DNA of 64,000 nucleotides from JAVBQB01 sp031549265 (lineage in GTDB: Bacteria > Bacillota > Clostridia > Oscillospirales > JAVBQB01). The stretch spans positions 124,001 through 188,000 of the forward strand of contig JAVBQB010000002.1 of the NCBI GenBank assembly GCA_031549265.1, given 5' to 3'. The position numbers and the translations under genes were made by a program. Shown one piece after another: positions 50,836-60,337 of the stretch. Every line of letters starts with the position of its first letter. Positions within the stretch are counted from its first letter, which is position 1. Under the pieces are notes generated by a model. It saw only the letters and a list, made by a program, of their open reading frames with translations, did no database searches and was not told the DNA's origin.

Positions 50836-51153
50836 ATGGCAGGAGCCGCCAAGGAAAAAATCCGCATTCGCTTGAAAGCGTATGATCATCAGATCATCGA
50901 CCAGAGCGCGGAGAGAATTGTTGACACCGCAAAGCGCACGGGCGCAACAGTATCAGGCCCGATCCCGCTTCCCACAGCGAAAGAAATAGTCACCATTCTG
51001 CGCGCGGTGCACAAGTATAAGGACAGCCGTGAGCAGTTTGAAAGACGTACCCACAAGAGACTGATCGACATACTCAGCCCCAATCCCAAGACTGTTGAAG
51101 CGCTGATGGCACTGAACCTGCCGGCCGGCGTTGAAATAGAAATAAAACTTTAA
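50836..51153 (+). CDS. rpsJ: 30S ribosomal protein S10
   Basis: 105 residues: KIRIRLKAYDHQIIDQSAER, GPIPLPTAKEIVTILRA and FERRTHKRLIDI identify S10 (also the NusB partner in antitermination). GGGGG precedes ATG 50836. First gene of the operon; 115 bp separate it from rplC. Confidence 0.98.
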   Translation: MAGAAKEKIRIRLKAYDHQIIDQSAERIVDTAKRTGATVSGPIPLPTAKEIVTILRAVHKYKDSREQFERRTHKRLIDILSPNPKTVEALMALNLPAGVEIEIKL

Positions 51154-51268
51154 GCCCGCGGCAGCTCGGCGGGCATGAAGTCCGGGATTTCGGACATAAT
51201 GCAAGCGCCGCAGCCTGTGCCGGGTCAAGTTGACTTGAGGTCAACCAATAACCTTAGGAGGGCAATTC

Positions 51269-51904
51269 ATGCAAAAGGCTATCATTGGAAGAAAAGTCGG
51301 AATGACCCAACTTTTCGACGAAAACGGCAAAGTGATACCGGTAACCGTAATTAAAGCTGGTCCTTGCGTTGTCGTTCAAAAGAAAACATCGGAAAAGGAA
51401 GGCTACAACAGCGTGCAGCTGGGTTTTGAGGATGTGCCGGAGCGAAAGCTGACCCGTCCAGAAATCGGGCACCTGAAGAAAGCCGATGTCCCCTTTAAGA
51501 GAGTGCTCCGCGAATTTAAGCTTGACGACTGCAACGCATACGACGTGGGCGCGACCCTGCTTGCCGACGTTTTTGCTGAAGGCGAGCGCGTCGACATAAC
51601 CGGAACCAGCAAGGGTAAAGGTTACGCTGGCGTCGTTAAGCGCTGGGGCGCCAGAATGCAGGCGTCATCCCACGGTGTCGGACCCGTACACCGCAGCGTC
51701 GGTTCGATGGGCGCGAACTCCGACCCCTCGCGCGTCATGCCCGGCAAAAAGATGGCCGGACACATGGGCGACGAGCAGGTCACTATCCTCAATCTTGACG
51801 TTGTCAAAGTCGACGTTGAGCTTGGCGTGATCGCGGTTCGCGGCGCGGTACCCGGTCCCCGCGGCGGCCTGGTTACCATTCGCAATTCGGTTATCAACGA
51901 ATAA
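51269..51904 (+). CDS. rplC: 50S ribosomal protein L3
   Basis: 211 residues: AIIGRKVGMTQLFDENGKVI, KGKGYAGVVKRWG and the RVMPGKKMAGHMGDEQVT segment near the peptidyl-transferase centre are typical of L3. TAGGAGGG precedes the start. A 92-bp spacer follows before rplD. Confidence 0.98.
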   Translation: MQKAIIGRKVGMTQLFDENGKVIPVTVIKAGPCVVVQKKTSEKEGYNSVQLGFEDVPERKLTRPEIGHLKKADVPFKRVLREFKLDDCNAYDVGATLLADVFAEGERVDITGTSKGKGYAGVVKRWGARMQASSHGVGPVHRSVGSMGANSDPSRVMPGKKMAGHMGDEQVTILNLDVVKVDVELGVIAVRGAVPGPRGGLVTIRNSVINE

Positions 51905-51996
51905 GCTGAGGGGCGCTTTGACCTCACAAGCAGCGGCATGTCCGCACACGCCGAGGCTCCAAATGCCACCGGCTTCAACCGAAAGGAGTATTTAAC

Positions 51997-52620
51997 ATGT
52001 CTTCCGTACCTGTTTACGATATGACCGGCAAAAAAGTCGGTGATATAGAACTCAGCGAAAGCGTGTTTGGCATTAAACCGAACAAAGACGCCATGTACAC
52101 GCTGGTACGCAACCATCTCGCCAATTGCAGACAGGGCACGCAGAGCACACTGACCCGCGCCGAGGTTTCGGGCGGCGGCAGAAAACCCTGGAGGCAAAAG
52201 GGCACCGGTCGCGCCCGTCAAGGCTCCACTCGCAGCCCGCAGTGGACTCACGGCGGCATCGCGTTCGGCCCTAAGCCACGCGACTACTCATACACCGTTA
52301 ACAAAAAGCTGCGCCGTCTGGCAATAAAGAGCGCGCTTTCCGCAAAGGCTCAGAAGGGCGAACTCATTGTGGTTGCCGATCTCAACATGAGCGAGATCAA
52401 AACCAAGAGCTTTAAAGCGTTCCTCACGGCTATCAGCGCCGAAGGACGCGCCCTGGTGGTAACGCCGGAGCCCCGCGAGAACGTCATCAAGTCTGCGCGC
52501 AACCTGCCTGGAGTTAAGACGACGATCGCGAACATCCTGAACGTTTACGATCTTCTCAACTGCGAGAAGTTCATTGTGGATAAAAGCGCCATCGCACGTA
52601 TTGAGGAGGTGTTCGCATAA
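51997..52620 (+). CDS. rplD: 50S ribosomal protein L4
   Basis: 207 residues: MTGKKVGDIELSESVFG, the exit-tunnel loop GGRKPWRQKGTGRARQGSTR and FGPKPRDYSYTVNKK are diagnostic. In E. coli L4 represses the S10 operon; whether it does so here is unknown. AAAGGAG precedes the start; the last base is shared with rplW. Confidence 0.98.
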   Translation: MSSVPVYDMTGKKVGDIELSESVFGIKPNKDAMYTLVRNHLANCRQGTQSTLTRAEVSGGGRKPWRQKGTGRARQGSTRSPQWTHGGIAFGPKPRDYSYTVNKKLRRLAIKSALSAKAQKGELIVVADLNMSEIKTKSFKAFLTAISAEGRALVVTPEPRENVIKSARNLPGVKTTIANILNVYDLLNCEKFIVDKSAIARIEEVFA

Positions 52621-52913
52621 TGAAGACGGCATACGATATTATTATCAAACCCGTTATCACCGAGCGTTCGATGGACTCCGCCTCGGACAAGAAGTACGTG
52701 TTCCAGGTCGACCGCGACTCGAACAAGATCGAGATTAAAAAAGCGCTCGAGGAAATCTTTGGCGTTAAGGTCGCCAGCGTCAACACTATGAATGTTATCG
52801 GCAAGGAAAAACGCCTGGGCGTCCACAAGGGTCGCCGCGCATCCTGGAAAAAGGCGATTGTCCAGCTGAAAAGCGATTCCAAGAGCATTGAATTCTTCGA
52901 AGGCATGGTGTAA
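52620..52913 (+). CDS. rplW: 50S ribosomal protein L23
   Basis: 97 residues: YDIIIKPVITERSMDSASDK, VFQVDRDSNKIEIKKALEE and VNTMNVIGKEKR. L23 sits at the tunnel exit where trigger factor and SRP dock. The start overlaps the rplD stop (TAATG). Confidence 0.97.
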   Translation: MKTAYDIIIKPVITERSMDSASDKKYVFQVDRDSNKIEIKKALEEIFGVKVASVNTMNVIGKEKRLGVHKGRRASWKKAIVQLKSDSKSIEFFEGMV

Positions 52914-52984
52914 TCCTGAGCCGCCATTATTTCGCGGCTTTGAGATGACATTTTACTTTCTCATAGATTATTTGAGGTGATCGA

Positions 52985-53818
<834 letters not shown>

Positions 53819-53830
53819 GGGGGCAGATTT

Positions 53831-54109
53831 GTGAGCAGAAGCGTAAAGAAGGGCCCGTTTGTCGCCCCTGAGCTTATTCGCAGAGTCGAAGCCATGAACG
53901 CGGGCGGCGATAAGAAAGTTATCAAGACTTGGTCGAGATCGTCCACCATCTTCCCGCAGTTTGTCGGACATACCATCGCTGTTCATGACGGACGCAGGCA
54001 CGTGCCCGTATATGTCACCGAAGATATGGTCGGACACAAACTGGGCGAATTCGCCCCAACACGCACTTACAGAGGTCATTCCGGCAGCAAGACCTCCAAC
54101 GCCAGATAA
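53831..54109 (+). CDS. rpsS: 30S ribosomal protein S19
   Basis: 92 residues from GTG 53831 behind GGGGG: SRSVKKGPFVAPELIRRVEA, TWSRSSTIFPQFVGHTIAVH and KLGEFAPTRTYRGHSG. Confidence 0.97.
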   Translation: MSRSVKKGPFVAPELIRRVEAMNAGGDKKVIKTWSRSSTIFPQFVGHTIAVHDGRRHVPVYVTEDMVGHKLGEFAPTRTYRGHSGSKTSNAR

Positions 54110-54126
54110 AGGAGGGGAAATCAGAA

Positions 54127-54462
54127 ATGGAAGCATATGCACACTCACGTTTTGTCCGGATTTCTCCCCGAAAGGTCAGCATAGTCTGCGACCTTATCAG
54201 AGGCAAGGACACGAAGACCGCGACGGCCATACTTATGAATACACCCAAGGCCGCGTCTGAAGTCCTGCTCAAGCTCCTGAAAAGCGCGGTAGCGAACGCG
54301 GAGAACAACCATCAGATGGATGCGGATAATTTGGTTATATCCAAAATTTTCGCGTGCCCCGGCCCGATAATGAAGAGAATCCACGCCAGGGCTCAGGGAC
54401 GTGCCTTCCGCATTCACAAACGCTCTTCGCACATCACGATCGCGGTAAACGAGAAGGAGTAA
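54127..54462 (+). CDS. rplV: 50S ribosomal protein L22
   Basis: 111 residues: AHSRFVRISPRKVSIVCDLI and the tunnel-lining C-terminal hairpin with RIHARAQGRAFRIHKRSSHI. AGGAGG precedes the start. Confidence 0.97.
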   Translation: MEAYAHSRFVRISPRKVSIVCDLIRGKDTKTATAILMNTPKAASEVLLKLLKSAVANAENNHQMDADNLVISKIFACPGPIMKRIHARAQGRAFRIHKRSSHITIAVNEKE

Positions 54463-54466
54463 CAGT

Positions 54467-55279
54467 ATGGGACAAAAGGTTAACCCGCACGGACTGCGAG
54501 TCGGCGTCATCAAGGGCTGGGACTCCCGTTGGTTTGCCCGCGACGATAAAGTCGGCGACTTGATTGTTGAAGATTACAAGGTCAGAGAATACCTTAAAAA
54601 GTCGCTTTTTGCGGCCGGTATTCCGAGAATTGAGATCGAGCGCGACAGCGCCAGAGTCAAGATATTCCTCCACTGCGCCCGCCCGGGCGTCGTAATAGGC
54701 AAGGGCGGCCAGGACATCGAGCGCCTTCGCGCCCGAATTGAGAAGATGATCAGCAAACCCGTCTCGCTCAATATAGTTGAAGTCCGCAGCCCTGACCTCT
54801 GCGCACAGCTGGTTGCTGAGAATATCGCGGCTCAGCTCGAAAAACGCGTGTCATTCCGCCGCGCCATGAAACAATCGATGGGACGCGCAATGCGCCTCGG
54901 CGCCCGCGGAATCAAGACCTGCGTTTCGGGAAGGCTTGGCGGTGCTGAAATCGCGCGCACCGAGCATTACCACGAGGGCACGATACCTCTTCAAACCCTC
55001 CGCGCCGACATTGACTACGGATTTGCCGAAGCCGCCACGACTTACGGTCGCATCGGCGTCAAGGTATGGATTTACAAAGGTGAGATACTGACCGCCGGTC
55101 AGAGAATGGGCCCGAGAACCATCGAGGCTCCCCGTCCCCGCGATGAACGCCGCGACAGACGCGACAACAGAAACGACCGCGGCGGTGATCGTCGTCCGCA
55201 AGGCGCGGGCAACCGTCCTTATGGCGGCGGCCAGCGCGGACCCGGAGGACCGCCTAGAAGAGAAGGAGGCAACCGCTAA
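54467..55279 (+). CDS. rpsC: 30S ribosomal protein S3 with long Arg/Gly-rich tail
   Basis: The first 221 residues are standard S3: MGQKVNPHGLRVGVIKGWDS, the KH domain RPGVVIGKGGQDIERLRARI and RTEHYHEGTIPLQTLRADID. Residues 222-270 form an extra low-complexity tail rich in Arg, Asp, Gly and Pro, RGG-like, absent from B. subtilis S3 (218 residues). It is translationally coupled to rplP (TAATG). Confidence 0.97.
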   Translation: MGQKVNPHGLRVGVIKGWDSRWFARDDKVGDLIVEDYKVREYLKKSLFAAGIPRIEIERDSARVKIFLHCARPGVVIGKGGQDIERLRARIEKMISKPVSLNIVEVRSPDLCAQLVAENIAAQLEKRVSFRRAMKQSMGRAMRLGARGIKTCVSGRLGGAEIARTEHYHEGTIPLQTLRADIDYGFAEAATTYGRIGVKVWIYKGEILTAGQRMGPRTIEAPRPRDERRDRRDNRNDRGGDRRPQGAGNRPYGGGQRGPGGPPRREGGNR

Positions 55280-55713
55280 TGCTGATGCCTAAAAGAGTTA
55301 AGTACCGTCGTGTGCACCGCGGCCGCATGAAGGGCAAAGCCCTCAGAGGCAACAAGGTATCACATGGCGAATACGGACTGGTGGCTCTTGAGCCGTCCTG
55401 GATCACATCCAACCAGATTGAGGCGGCGCGTATCGCAATGACCCGCTATATCAAGCGTGGCGGCCAGGTTTGGATAAAGATATTCCCCGACAAGCCCATC
55501 ACTGAGAAGCCTGCCGAAACCCGCATGGGATCCGGTAAAGGCTCGCCCGAGTACTGGGTGGCGGTAGTCAAGCCCGGCAGAGTAATGTTCGAGATCGCTG
55601 GAGTTCCCCGCGACGTCGCGCAGGAAGCCATGCGCCTCGCGTCCAACAAGCTTCCCATAAAGTGCAAATTCGTTGCGCGCGAAGACCAAGAGACTGGTGG
55701 TGATCCATCATGA
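55279..55713 (+). CDS. rplP: 50S ribosomal protein L16
   Basis: 144 residues: MPKRVKYRRVHRGRMKGKAL, GEYGLVALEPSWITSNQIEA and RMGSGKGSPEYWVAVVKPG. ATG 55279 overlaps the rpsC stop; ATG 55285 gives the more usual N-terminus MPKRVKY and is equally possible. Confidence 0.97.
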   Translation: MLMPKRVKYRRVHRGRMKGKALRGNKVSHGEYGLVALEPSWITSNQIEAARIAMTRYIKRGGQVWIKIFPDKPITEKPAETRMGSGKGSPEYWVAVVKPGRVMFEIAGVPRDVAQEAMRLASNKLPIKCKFVAREDQETGGDPS

Positions 55714-55916
55714 AGATAAAAGACGTTAGAACCCTGTCTTTAGACGAATTGGATCGCAAGCTCATCGAACTCAAAAAGGACCTCTTTAATCTCCGTATGC
55801 AGCATGCGACTAACCAGCTTGACAATCCGATCCGGATCGCAGACGTTCGCCGCGACATTGCCAGAATAAAGACAATTCAACGCGAAAATCAGCTCCAGAT
55901 CGCGAAGAAAGCATAA
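55710..55916 (+). CDS. rpmC: 50S ribosomal protein L29
   Basis: 68 residues: MKIKDVRTLSLDELDRKLIE, LFNLRMQHATNQLDNP and VRRDIARIKTI. It overlaps the rplP stop by four bases. Confidence 0.96.
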   Translation: MKIKDVRTLSLDELDRKLIELKKDLFNLRMQHATNQLDNPIRIADVRRDIARIKTIQRENQLQIAKKA

Positions 55917-55928
55917 GAGGTGCATTGA

Positions 55929-56234
55929 ATGAGTGAAAATAGCAGCGTAAATCTCACAAAAACCGATGCGGATTGCAACTGCGACCGCAACTTCCGCAAG
56001 ACGCGAACCGGCCGCGTGATGTCCAACAAGATGGATAAGACCATAGTCGTAGCGATCGAGGATCGCGTGGCGCATCCACTATATAAGAAGATAGTCAAGC
56101 GCACATATAAGCTCAAAGCCCACGACGAGAACAACGAGTGCTCAATCGGCGACGTTGTGCGCGTTATGGAGACCCGGCCGATTTCCAAGGACAAGAGATG
56201 GCGTCTTGTCGAGATCGTAACCAAGGCGAAGTAA
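55929..56234 (+). CDS. rpsQ: 30S ribosomal protein S17 with N-terminal extension
   Basis: 101 residues; S17 core RNFRKTRTGRVMSNKMDKTI and VAHPLYKKIVKRTYKLKAHD. About 17 extra N-terminal residues (MSENSSVNLTKTDADCNCD) precede the usual start. GAGGTG before ATG 55929 supports the long form. Confidence 0.95.
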   Translation: MSENSSVNLTKTDADCNCDRNFRKTRTGRVMSNKMDKTIVVAIEDRVAHPLYKKIVKRTYKLKAHDENNECSIGDVVRVMETRPISKDKRWRLVEIVTKAK

Positions 56235-56261
56235 CAAAAACTGCCATAGGAGGGCATTTGC

Positions 56262-56630
56262 ATGGTTCAACAAGAATCTTATCTTAAGGTAGCCGACAAT
56301 ACCGGCGCTAAAGAGATCAAGTGTATTCGCGTACTGGGCGGGTCCATGCGCCGTTATGGAAACATCGGCGATGTGATCGTTGCCTCGGTTCGCAAAGCGG
56401 CTCCGGGCGGTGTTGTTAAAAAAGGCGAAGTGGTCAAGGCGGTTATCGTGCGCAGCGCTAAAGGCGTTCGCCGCGCCGACGGCACATATGTCCGCTTCGA
56501 CGATAACGCCGCTGTTATTATCAAGGAAGACAAGACTCCGCGCGGCACCCGCATGTTCGGTCCGGTAGCCCGCGAGCTGCGTGACAAGGATTACATGAAG
56601 ATCCTGTCGCTCGCTCCAGAAGTTATTTAA
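56262..56630 (+). CDS. rplN: 50S ribosomal protein L14
   Basis: 122 residues, standard length: MVQQESYLKVADNTGAKEIK, GDVIVASVRKAAPGG and TRMFGPVARELRDKDYMKIL. AGGAGG precedes the start. Confidence 0.98.
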   Translation: MVQQESYLKVADNTGAKEIKCIRVLGGSMRRYGNIGDVIVASVRKAAPGGVVKKGEVVKAVIVRSAKGVRRADGTYVRFDDNAAVIIKEDKTPRGTRMFGPVARELRDKDYMKILSLAPEVI

Positions 56631-56714
56631 CATCACGGGAACCAGAAAGGGAGAGCCGCCTGTTTGCTCGGGCCGGCAATCCGGTTTCTGCGTCCTGTCC
56701 TCTATGGAGGTTAT

Positions 56715-57032
56715 ATGAACAGTCTGAATATAAAAAAGAACGATCAGGTGATCGTCCTCTCGGGCAAAGAGCGCGGCAAGAAGGGCAAGGTTCTTCGCAC
56801 TATCCCCGACAAAAGCCGCGTGATAATTGAGGGCGTCAATCTGGTCACACGCCACCGCAAACCGCGCAAACAGGGAGACGCCGGCGGCCTCATCCAGCAG
56901 GAAGCAGCAATAAACGCCTGCAAAGTGATGCGCATCTGCCCCAAATGCTCCCAGCCTACCCGCACAGGATACCAGATCCTCGCAAACGGTTCCAAAACCC
57001 GTATTTGCAAAAAATGCGGCGAAACCATCTGA
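56715..57032 (+). CDS. rplX: 50S ribosomal protein L24 with C-terminal zinc ribbon
   Basis: From ATG 56715 (TGGAGG upstream) the product is 105 residues: MNSLNIKKNDQVIVLSGKER (KOW motif) and VNLVTRHRKPRKQGDAGG. The C-terminus has CPKC ... CKKC, a zinc-ribbon pair seen in many Clostridia. In-frame extension to 56664 lacks a ribosome site. Confidence 0.96.
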   Translation: MNSLNIKKNDQVIVLSGKERGKKGKVLRTIPDKSRVIIEGVNLVTRHRKPRKQGDAGGLIQQEAAINACKVMRICPKCSQPTRTGYQILANGSKTRICKKCGETI

Positions 57033-57048
57033 ATAGGAGTGCATCGAG

Positions 57049-57591
57049 ATGGCTCGGCTAAAAGAAAGATACAAATCTGAAATAGCGCCCCAGATGATGA
57101 AGAAATTTCAGTACAAAAGCCCTATGCAGATCCCGAGGGTCGAAAAAATTGTTCTGAACGTCGGATGTGGCGAGGCTCGTGATAACTCCAAAATTCTTGA
57201 CGCGGTTGTCGGCGACATTTCTCAAATTACCGGTCAAAAAGCTGTTGTTACGCACGCCAAGAAATCAGTCGCGAACTTTAAGGTTCGTGAAGGCATGCCG
57301 GTCGGCGTCAAGATTACCCTTCGCGCCGAGCGCATGTGGGAGTTCCTTGACAGGCTTCTGAACATAGCGCTGCCCCGCGTTCGTGACTTCCGCGGAATTA
57401 ATCCGAATGCTTTTGACGGCCGCGGCAACTACGCGATGGGCATCAAGGAGCAGCTTATCTTCCCCGAAATCGACTATGACAAAATCGATAAAATCCGCGG
57501 AATGGACATTGTGATATGCACTACCGCGAAAACCGATGAAGAAGCCAGAGAACTGTTAACGCTGATCGGCGCGCCGTTCTCCAGAAGCTAA
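57049..57591 (+). CDS. rplE: 50S ribosomal protein L5
   Basis: 180 residues: LKERYKSEIAPQMMKKFQYK, IPRVEKIVLNVGCGEA, GQKAVVTHAKKSVANFKVRE and FPEIDYDKIDKIRGMDI. L5 contacts 5S rRNA and the P-site tRNA. Confidence 0.98.
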   Translation: MARLKERYKSEIAPQMMKKFQYKSPMQIPRVEKIVLNVGCGEARDNSKILDAVVGDISQITGQKAVVTHAKKSVANFKVREGMPVGVKITLRAERMWEFLDRLLNIALPRVRDFRGINPNAFDGRGNYAMGIKEQLIFPEIDYDKIDKIRGMDIVICTTAKTDEEARELLTLIGAPFSRS

Positions 57592-57607
57592 GAAGGGGGT
57601 TTACCGC

Positions 57608-57793
57608 TTGGCGAAGAAGTCAATGATCCTCAAGCAGCAGCGCGAGCCCAAATTCTCAACCAGGAAATACAACCGCTGCAAAATCTGCGGGCGCCCGCAC
57701 GCCTATCTGCGTGATTTCGGCGTTTGCCGCATATGTTTTCGCGTCCTAGCCTATAAAGGGCAGATTCCCGGCGTCCGCAAGGCCAGCTGGTAA
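57608..57793 (+). CDS. rpsZ: 30S ribosomal protein S14, zinc-binding type
   Basis: 61 residues from TTG 57608 behind GGGGG: AKKSMILKQQREPKFSTRKY, then the zinc ribbon CKICGRPH ... CRICFR. The short Zn form (rpsN type Z) is usual in Firmicutes. Confidence 0.97.
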   Translation: MAKKSMILKQQREPKFSTRKYNRCKICGRPHAYLRDFGVCRICFRVLAYKGQIPGVRKASW

Positions 57794-57806
57794 AGGAGGT
57801 AGCTAA

Positions 57807-58205
57807 ATGCATATCACAGATCCCGTGGCGGATATGCTGACCCGCATCAGAAACGCCAATTCGGCCAGACACGATTCAGTTGATGTCCCGGCCTCCAATC
57901 TCAAGAAGAAGATCGCCGAGATCCTGCTCGAAGAAGGCTATATTAAGAATTTTCAGATAATTGGTGACAGCGGACAGGGTATGCTCCGCATAGCTCTAAA
58001 GTATAACCCGGCAAAGCAGAAAGCGATTTCCGGACTGCGCCGCGTGTCGAAGCCCGGTCTCCGCGTTTACGTAAACCATGCCGATCTGCCCAAGGTACTC
58101 AGAGGGCTCGGTATAGCGATCATTTCCACATCCCGCGGCGTTATGACCGACAAGAAAGCAAGAACCGAGCGCGTTGGCGGCGAAGTTCTCGCGTTTGTTT
58201 GGTGA
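57807..58205 (+). CDS. rpsH: 30S ribosomal protein S8
   Basis: 132 residues: MHITDPVADMLTRIRNANSA, RVSKPGLRVYVNHADLPKVL and GIAIISTSRGVMTDKKAR. AGGAGG precedes ATG 57807. Confidence 0.98.
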   Translation: MHITDPVADMLTRIRNANSARHDSVDVPASNLKKKIAEILLEEGYIKNFQIIGDSGQGMLRIALKYNPAKQKAISGLRRVSKPGLRVYVNHADLPKVLRGLGIAIISTSRGVMTDKKARTERVGGEVLAFVW

Positions 58206-58223
58206 ATGGAGGTAGTGTAGAAT

Positions 58224-58772
58224 ATGTCTCGTATTGGAAGAATGCCTATCTCCCTGCCCGGAGCTGTTAAGATCGAAATCAAAGACGGCAATATCGTCAC
58301 AGTCTCGGGACCTGGCGGCAAGCTGACTCAGTCCGTTCCTGCCGATATGATTATCGAAGTGCAGGAGAATGAGATTAATGTCAAGCGCCCCACCGAGTCC
58401 AAGCAGCACAAATCGCTGCACGGCCTGACCCGCACACTTGTCAACAACATGGTTTTAGGCGTTACTGCCGGTTTCAAAAAGGAACTGGATATTAACGGAG
58501 TCGGATACAGAGCTCAGAAGCAGGGCAAGCAGCTGGTTATGAACCTTGGTTACTCGCACCAGATCATCATGGACGAGATTGAAGGCATCACCATCGAAGT
58601 GCCCACCCCCAACAAAGTTATCGTCTCCGGCCCCGACAAGCAGAAAGTCGGCCAGTTTGCGGCTGAAATCCGCGAGAAAAGACCGCCCGAACCTTATAAA
58701 GGCAAAGGCGTCAAATATGTTGACGAGGTCATCCGCCGTAAGGAAGGCAAGACCGGCGCCAAGAAGAAGTAA
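58224..58772 (+). CDS. rplF: 50S ribosomal protein L6
   Basis: 182 residues: MSRIGRMPISLPGAVKIEIK, LGVTAGFKKELDINGVGYRA and the C-terminal RPPEPYKGKGVKYVDEVIRR. Confidence 0.98.
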   Translation: MSRIGRMPISLPGAVKIEIKDGNIVTVSGPGGKLTQSVPADMIIEVQENEINVKRPTESKQHKSLHGLTRTLVNNMVLGVTAGFKKELDINGVGYRAQKQGKQLVMNLGYSHQIIMDEIEGITIEVPTPNKVIVSGPDKQKVGQFAAEIREKRPPEPYKGKGVKYVDEVIRRKEGKTGAKKK

Positions 58773-58787
58773 GGAGGTACGCCCTAA

Positions 58788-59147
58788 ATGGTTAACAAGT
58801 TTGATTCTAACGCACAGAGGCTTAAACGCCATAAGAGAGTCCGGGCGGTCATCTCCGGAACCGCCAGTCGCCCTCGCCTCAATGTTTTCCGCAGTTCGAA
58901 GAACATTTATGCCCAGCTTATCGACGATGTTTCAGGCGTGACGATCGCTTCGGCGTCCACGCTGTCCAAAGACTTTGACGGCTACGGCGGCAACTGCGAA
59001 GCAGCCCGCAAGGTCGGCAAGGAAATAGCGAAGTTTGCCCAGGACAAGGGAATTACAACCGTAGTGTTTGACCGCGGCGGGTATCTTTACCACGGCCGTG
59101 TGCGTGAACTTGCGGAGGGCGCCCGTGAGGGCGGGCTCCAGTTTTAA
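58788..59147 (+). CDS. rplR: 50S ribosomal protein L18
   Basis: 119 residues: RLKRHKRVRAVISGTASRPR, LNVFRSSKNIYAQLIDD and FDRGGYLYHGRVRELAEGAR. Binds 5S rRNA. AGGAGG precedes the start. Confidence 0.98.
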   Translation: MVNKFDSNAQRLKRHKRVRAVISGTASRPRLNVFRSSKNIYAQLIDDVSGVTIASASTLSKDFDGYGGNCEAARKVGKEIAKFAQDKGITTVVFDRGGYLYHGRVRELAEGAREGGLQF

Positions 59148-59164
59148 GCAGGAGGATATGCCAC

Positions 59165-59692
59165 ATGGCTTCAAGAATGGATGCACCGCGCGGCAACAAC
59201 TCATCGGCCGCAGAATCCGAATATAAAGAAAAAGTCGTTGCTCTCAACCGCGTCGCCAAGACCGTTAAGGGCGGACGTATCTTTAAGTTCTCTGCGCTCG
59301 TGGTGGTTGGCGACGGTAAAGGAACCGTGGGCTTCGGCCTCGGTAAGGCCTCCGAAGTGCCGGACGCGATCCGCAAAGGCATAGAGGACGCCAAGAAAAA
59401 TCTTACAAAAATCTCGCTCAAGGGTACCAGCATTCCGCACGAGGTTCTGGGCGCATTCGGCGCCGGCCGCGTGCTGCTCAAACCGGCGGCTCCCGGTACC
59501 GGCGTTATTGCCGGCGGCCCGGTGCGCGCTGTCATGGAGATGGCCGGTATTCACGACGTGCGAACAAAATCGCTTCGCTCGAATAATCCGCAGAACGTGG
59601 TAACAGCCACGATGATGGGGCTTAAATCCCTCAAAAATGCGGAAGATGTCGCTAAGACCCGCGGCAAGAGCGTCGGCGATATCATGGGTTAA
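59165..59692 (+). CDS. rpsE: 30S ribosomal protein S5
   Basis: 175 residues: LNRVAKTVKGGRIFKFSALV, GDGKGTVGFGLGKASEVPDA and AGPGTGVIAGG-like APGTGVIAGGPVRAVMEMAG. AGGAGG precedes ATG 59165. Confidence 0.98.
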   Translation: MASRMDAPRGNNSSAAESEYKEKVVALNRVAKTVKGGRIFKFSALVVVGDGKGTVGFGLGKASEVPDAIRKGIEDAKKNLTKISLKGTSIPHEVLGAFGAGRVLLKPAAPGTGVIAGGPVRAVMEMAGIHDVRTKSLRSNNPQNVVTATMMGLKSLKNAEDVAKTRGKSVGDIMG

Positions 59693-59702
59693 GGAGAAGA
59701 CG

Positions 59703-59894
59703 ATGGGAAATCTCAGAATAACTCTGGTTAAAAGTCTGTCCGGCAGACTGGACGGCCATATTGCGACAGCTCATTCTCTTGGCCTTAGAAAGATCGGCAA
59801 GAGCACGGTTCAACCCGATAACGAAGCAACCCGCGGCAAGATCGCGAAAATCGGTTACCTGCTCAAAGTCGACCAAGCGGAAGGGAGTTGCTGA
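59703..59894 (+). CDS. rpmD: 50S ribosomal protein L30
   Basis: 63 residues from ATG 59703 (AAGGAG upstream): LRITLVKSLSGRLDGHIATA, LGLRKIGKSTVQPDN and GKIAKIGYLLKV. The C-terminus QAEGSC is a little longer than usual. Confidence 0.95.
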   Translation: MGNLRITLVKSLSGRLDGHIATAHSLGLRKIGKSTVQPDNEATRGKIAKIGYLLKVDQAEGSC

Positions 59895-59896
59895 GC

Positions 59897-60337
59897 ATGA
59901 AGATCCATGAATTAGTTCCGGCTGACGGAAATAACAGAGGCAAATTCAGAGTGGGTCGCGGCATTGGTTCCGGCAACGGCAAAACCAGCGGACGCGGCCA
60001 CAAGGGTCAGGGCTCTCGCAGCGGTTACTCTATGCGCCCCGGTTTTGAGGGCGGCCAGATGCCCCTTGCCCGCCGTCTGCCCAAGCGCGGATTCCACAAT
60101 ATTTTTGCTAAAACATACACAACTGTTAATCTAAGATCCTTTGAGATGTTTGACGCGGGTGAAACCATCGGCATTGATGAACTCCGTGAGCGCGGGGTTG
60201 TCCGTCAGATAACTGGACCTCTCAAGGTACTTGCCGCCGGTGATCTCACCAAGAAACTAAACATCAGAGCTGCTGCATTTTCCGAAGCGGCGCGCACAAA
60301 GATTGAAGCAGCTGGGGGAAAGGCTGAGGTGGTCTAG
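59897..60337 (+). CDS. rplO: 50S ribosomal protein L15
   Basis: 146 residues from ATG 59897, with GGGAG nine bases upstream: MKIHELVPADGNNRGKFRVG, GRGIGSGNGKTSGRGHKGQG and RPGFEGGQMPLARRLPKRGF. Confidence 0.97.
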   Translation: MKIHELVPADGNNRGKFRVGRGIGSGNGKTSGRGHKGQGSRSGYSMRPGFEGGQMPLARRLPKRGFHNIFAKTYTTVNLRSFEMFDAGETIGIDELRERGVVRQITGPLKVLAAGDLTKKLNIRAAAFSEAARTKIEAAGGKAEVV

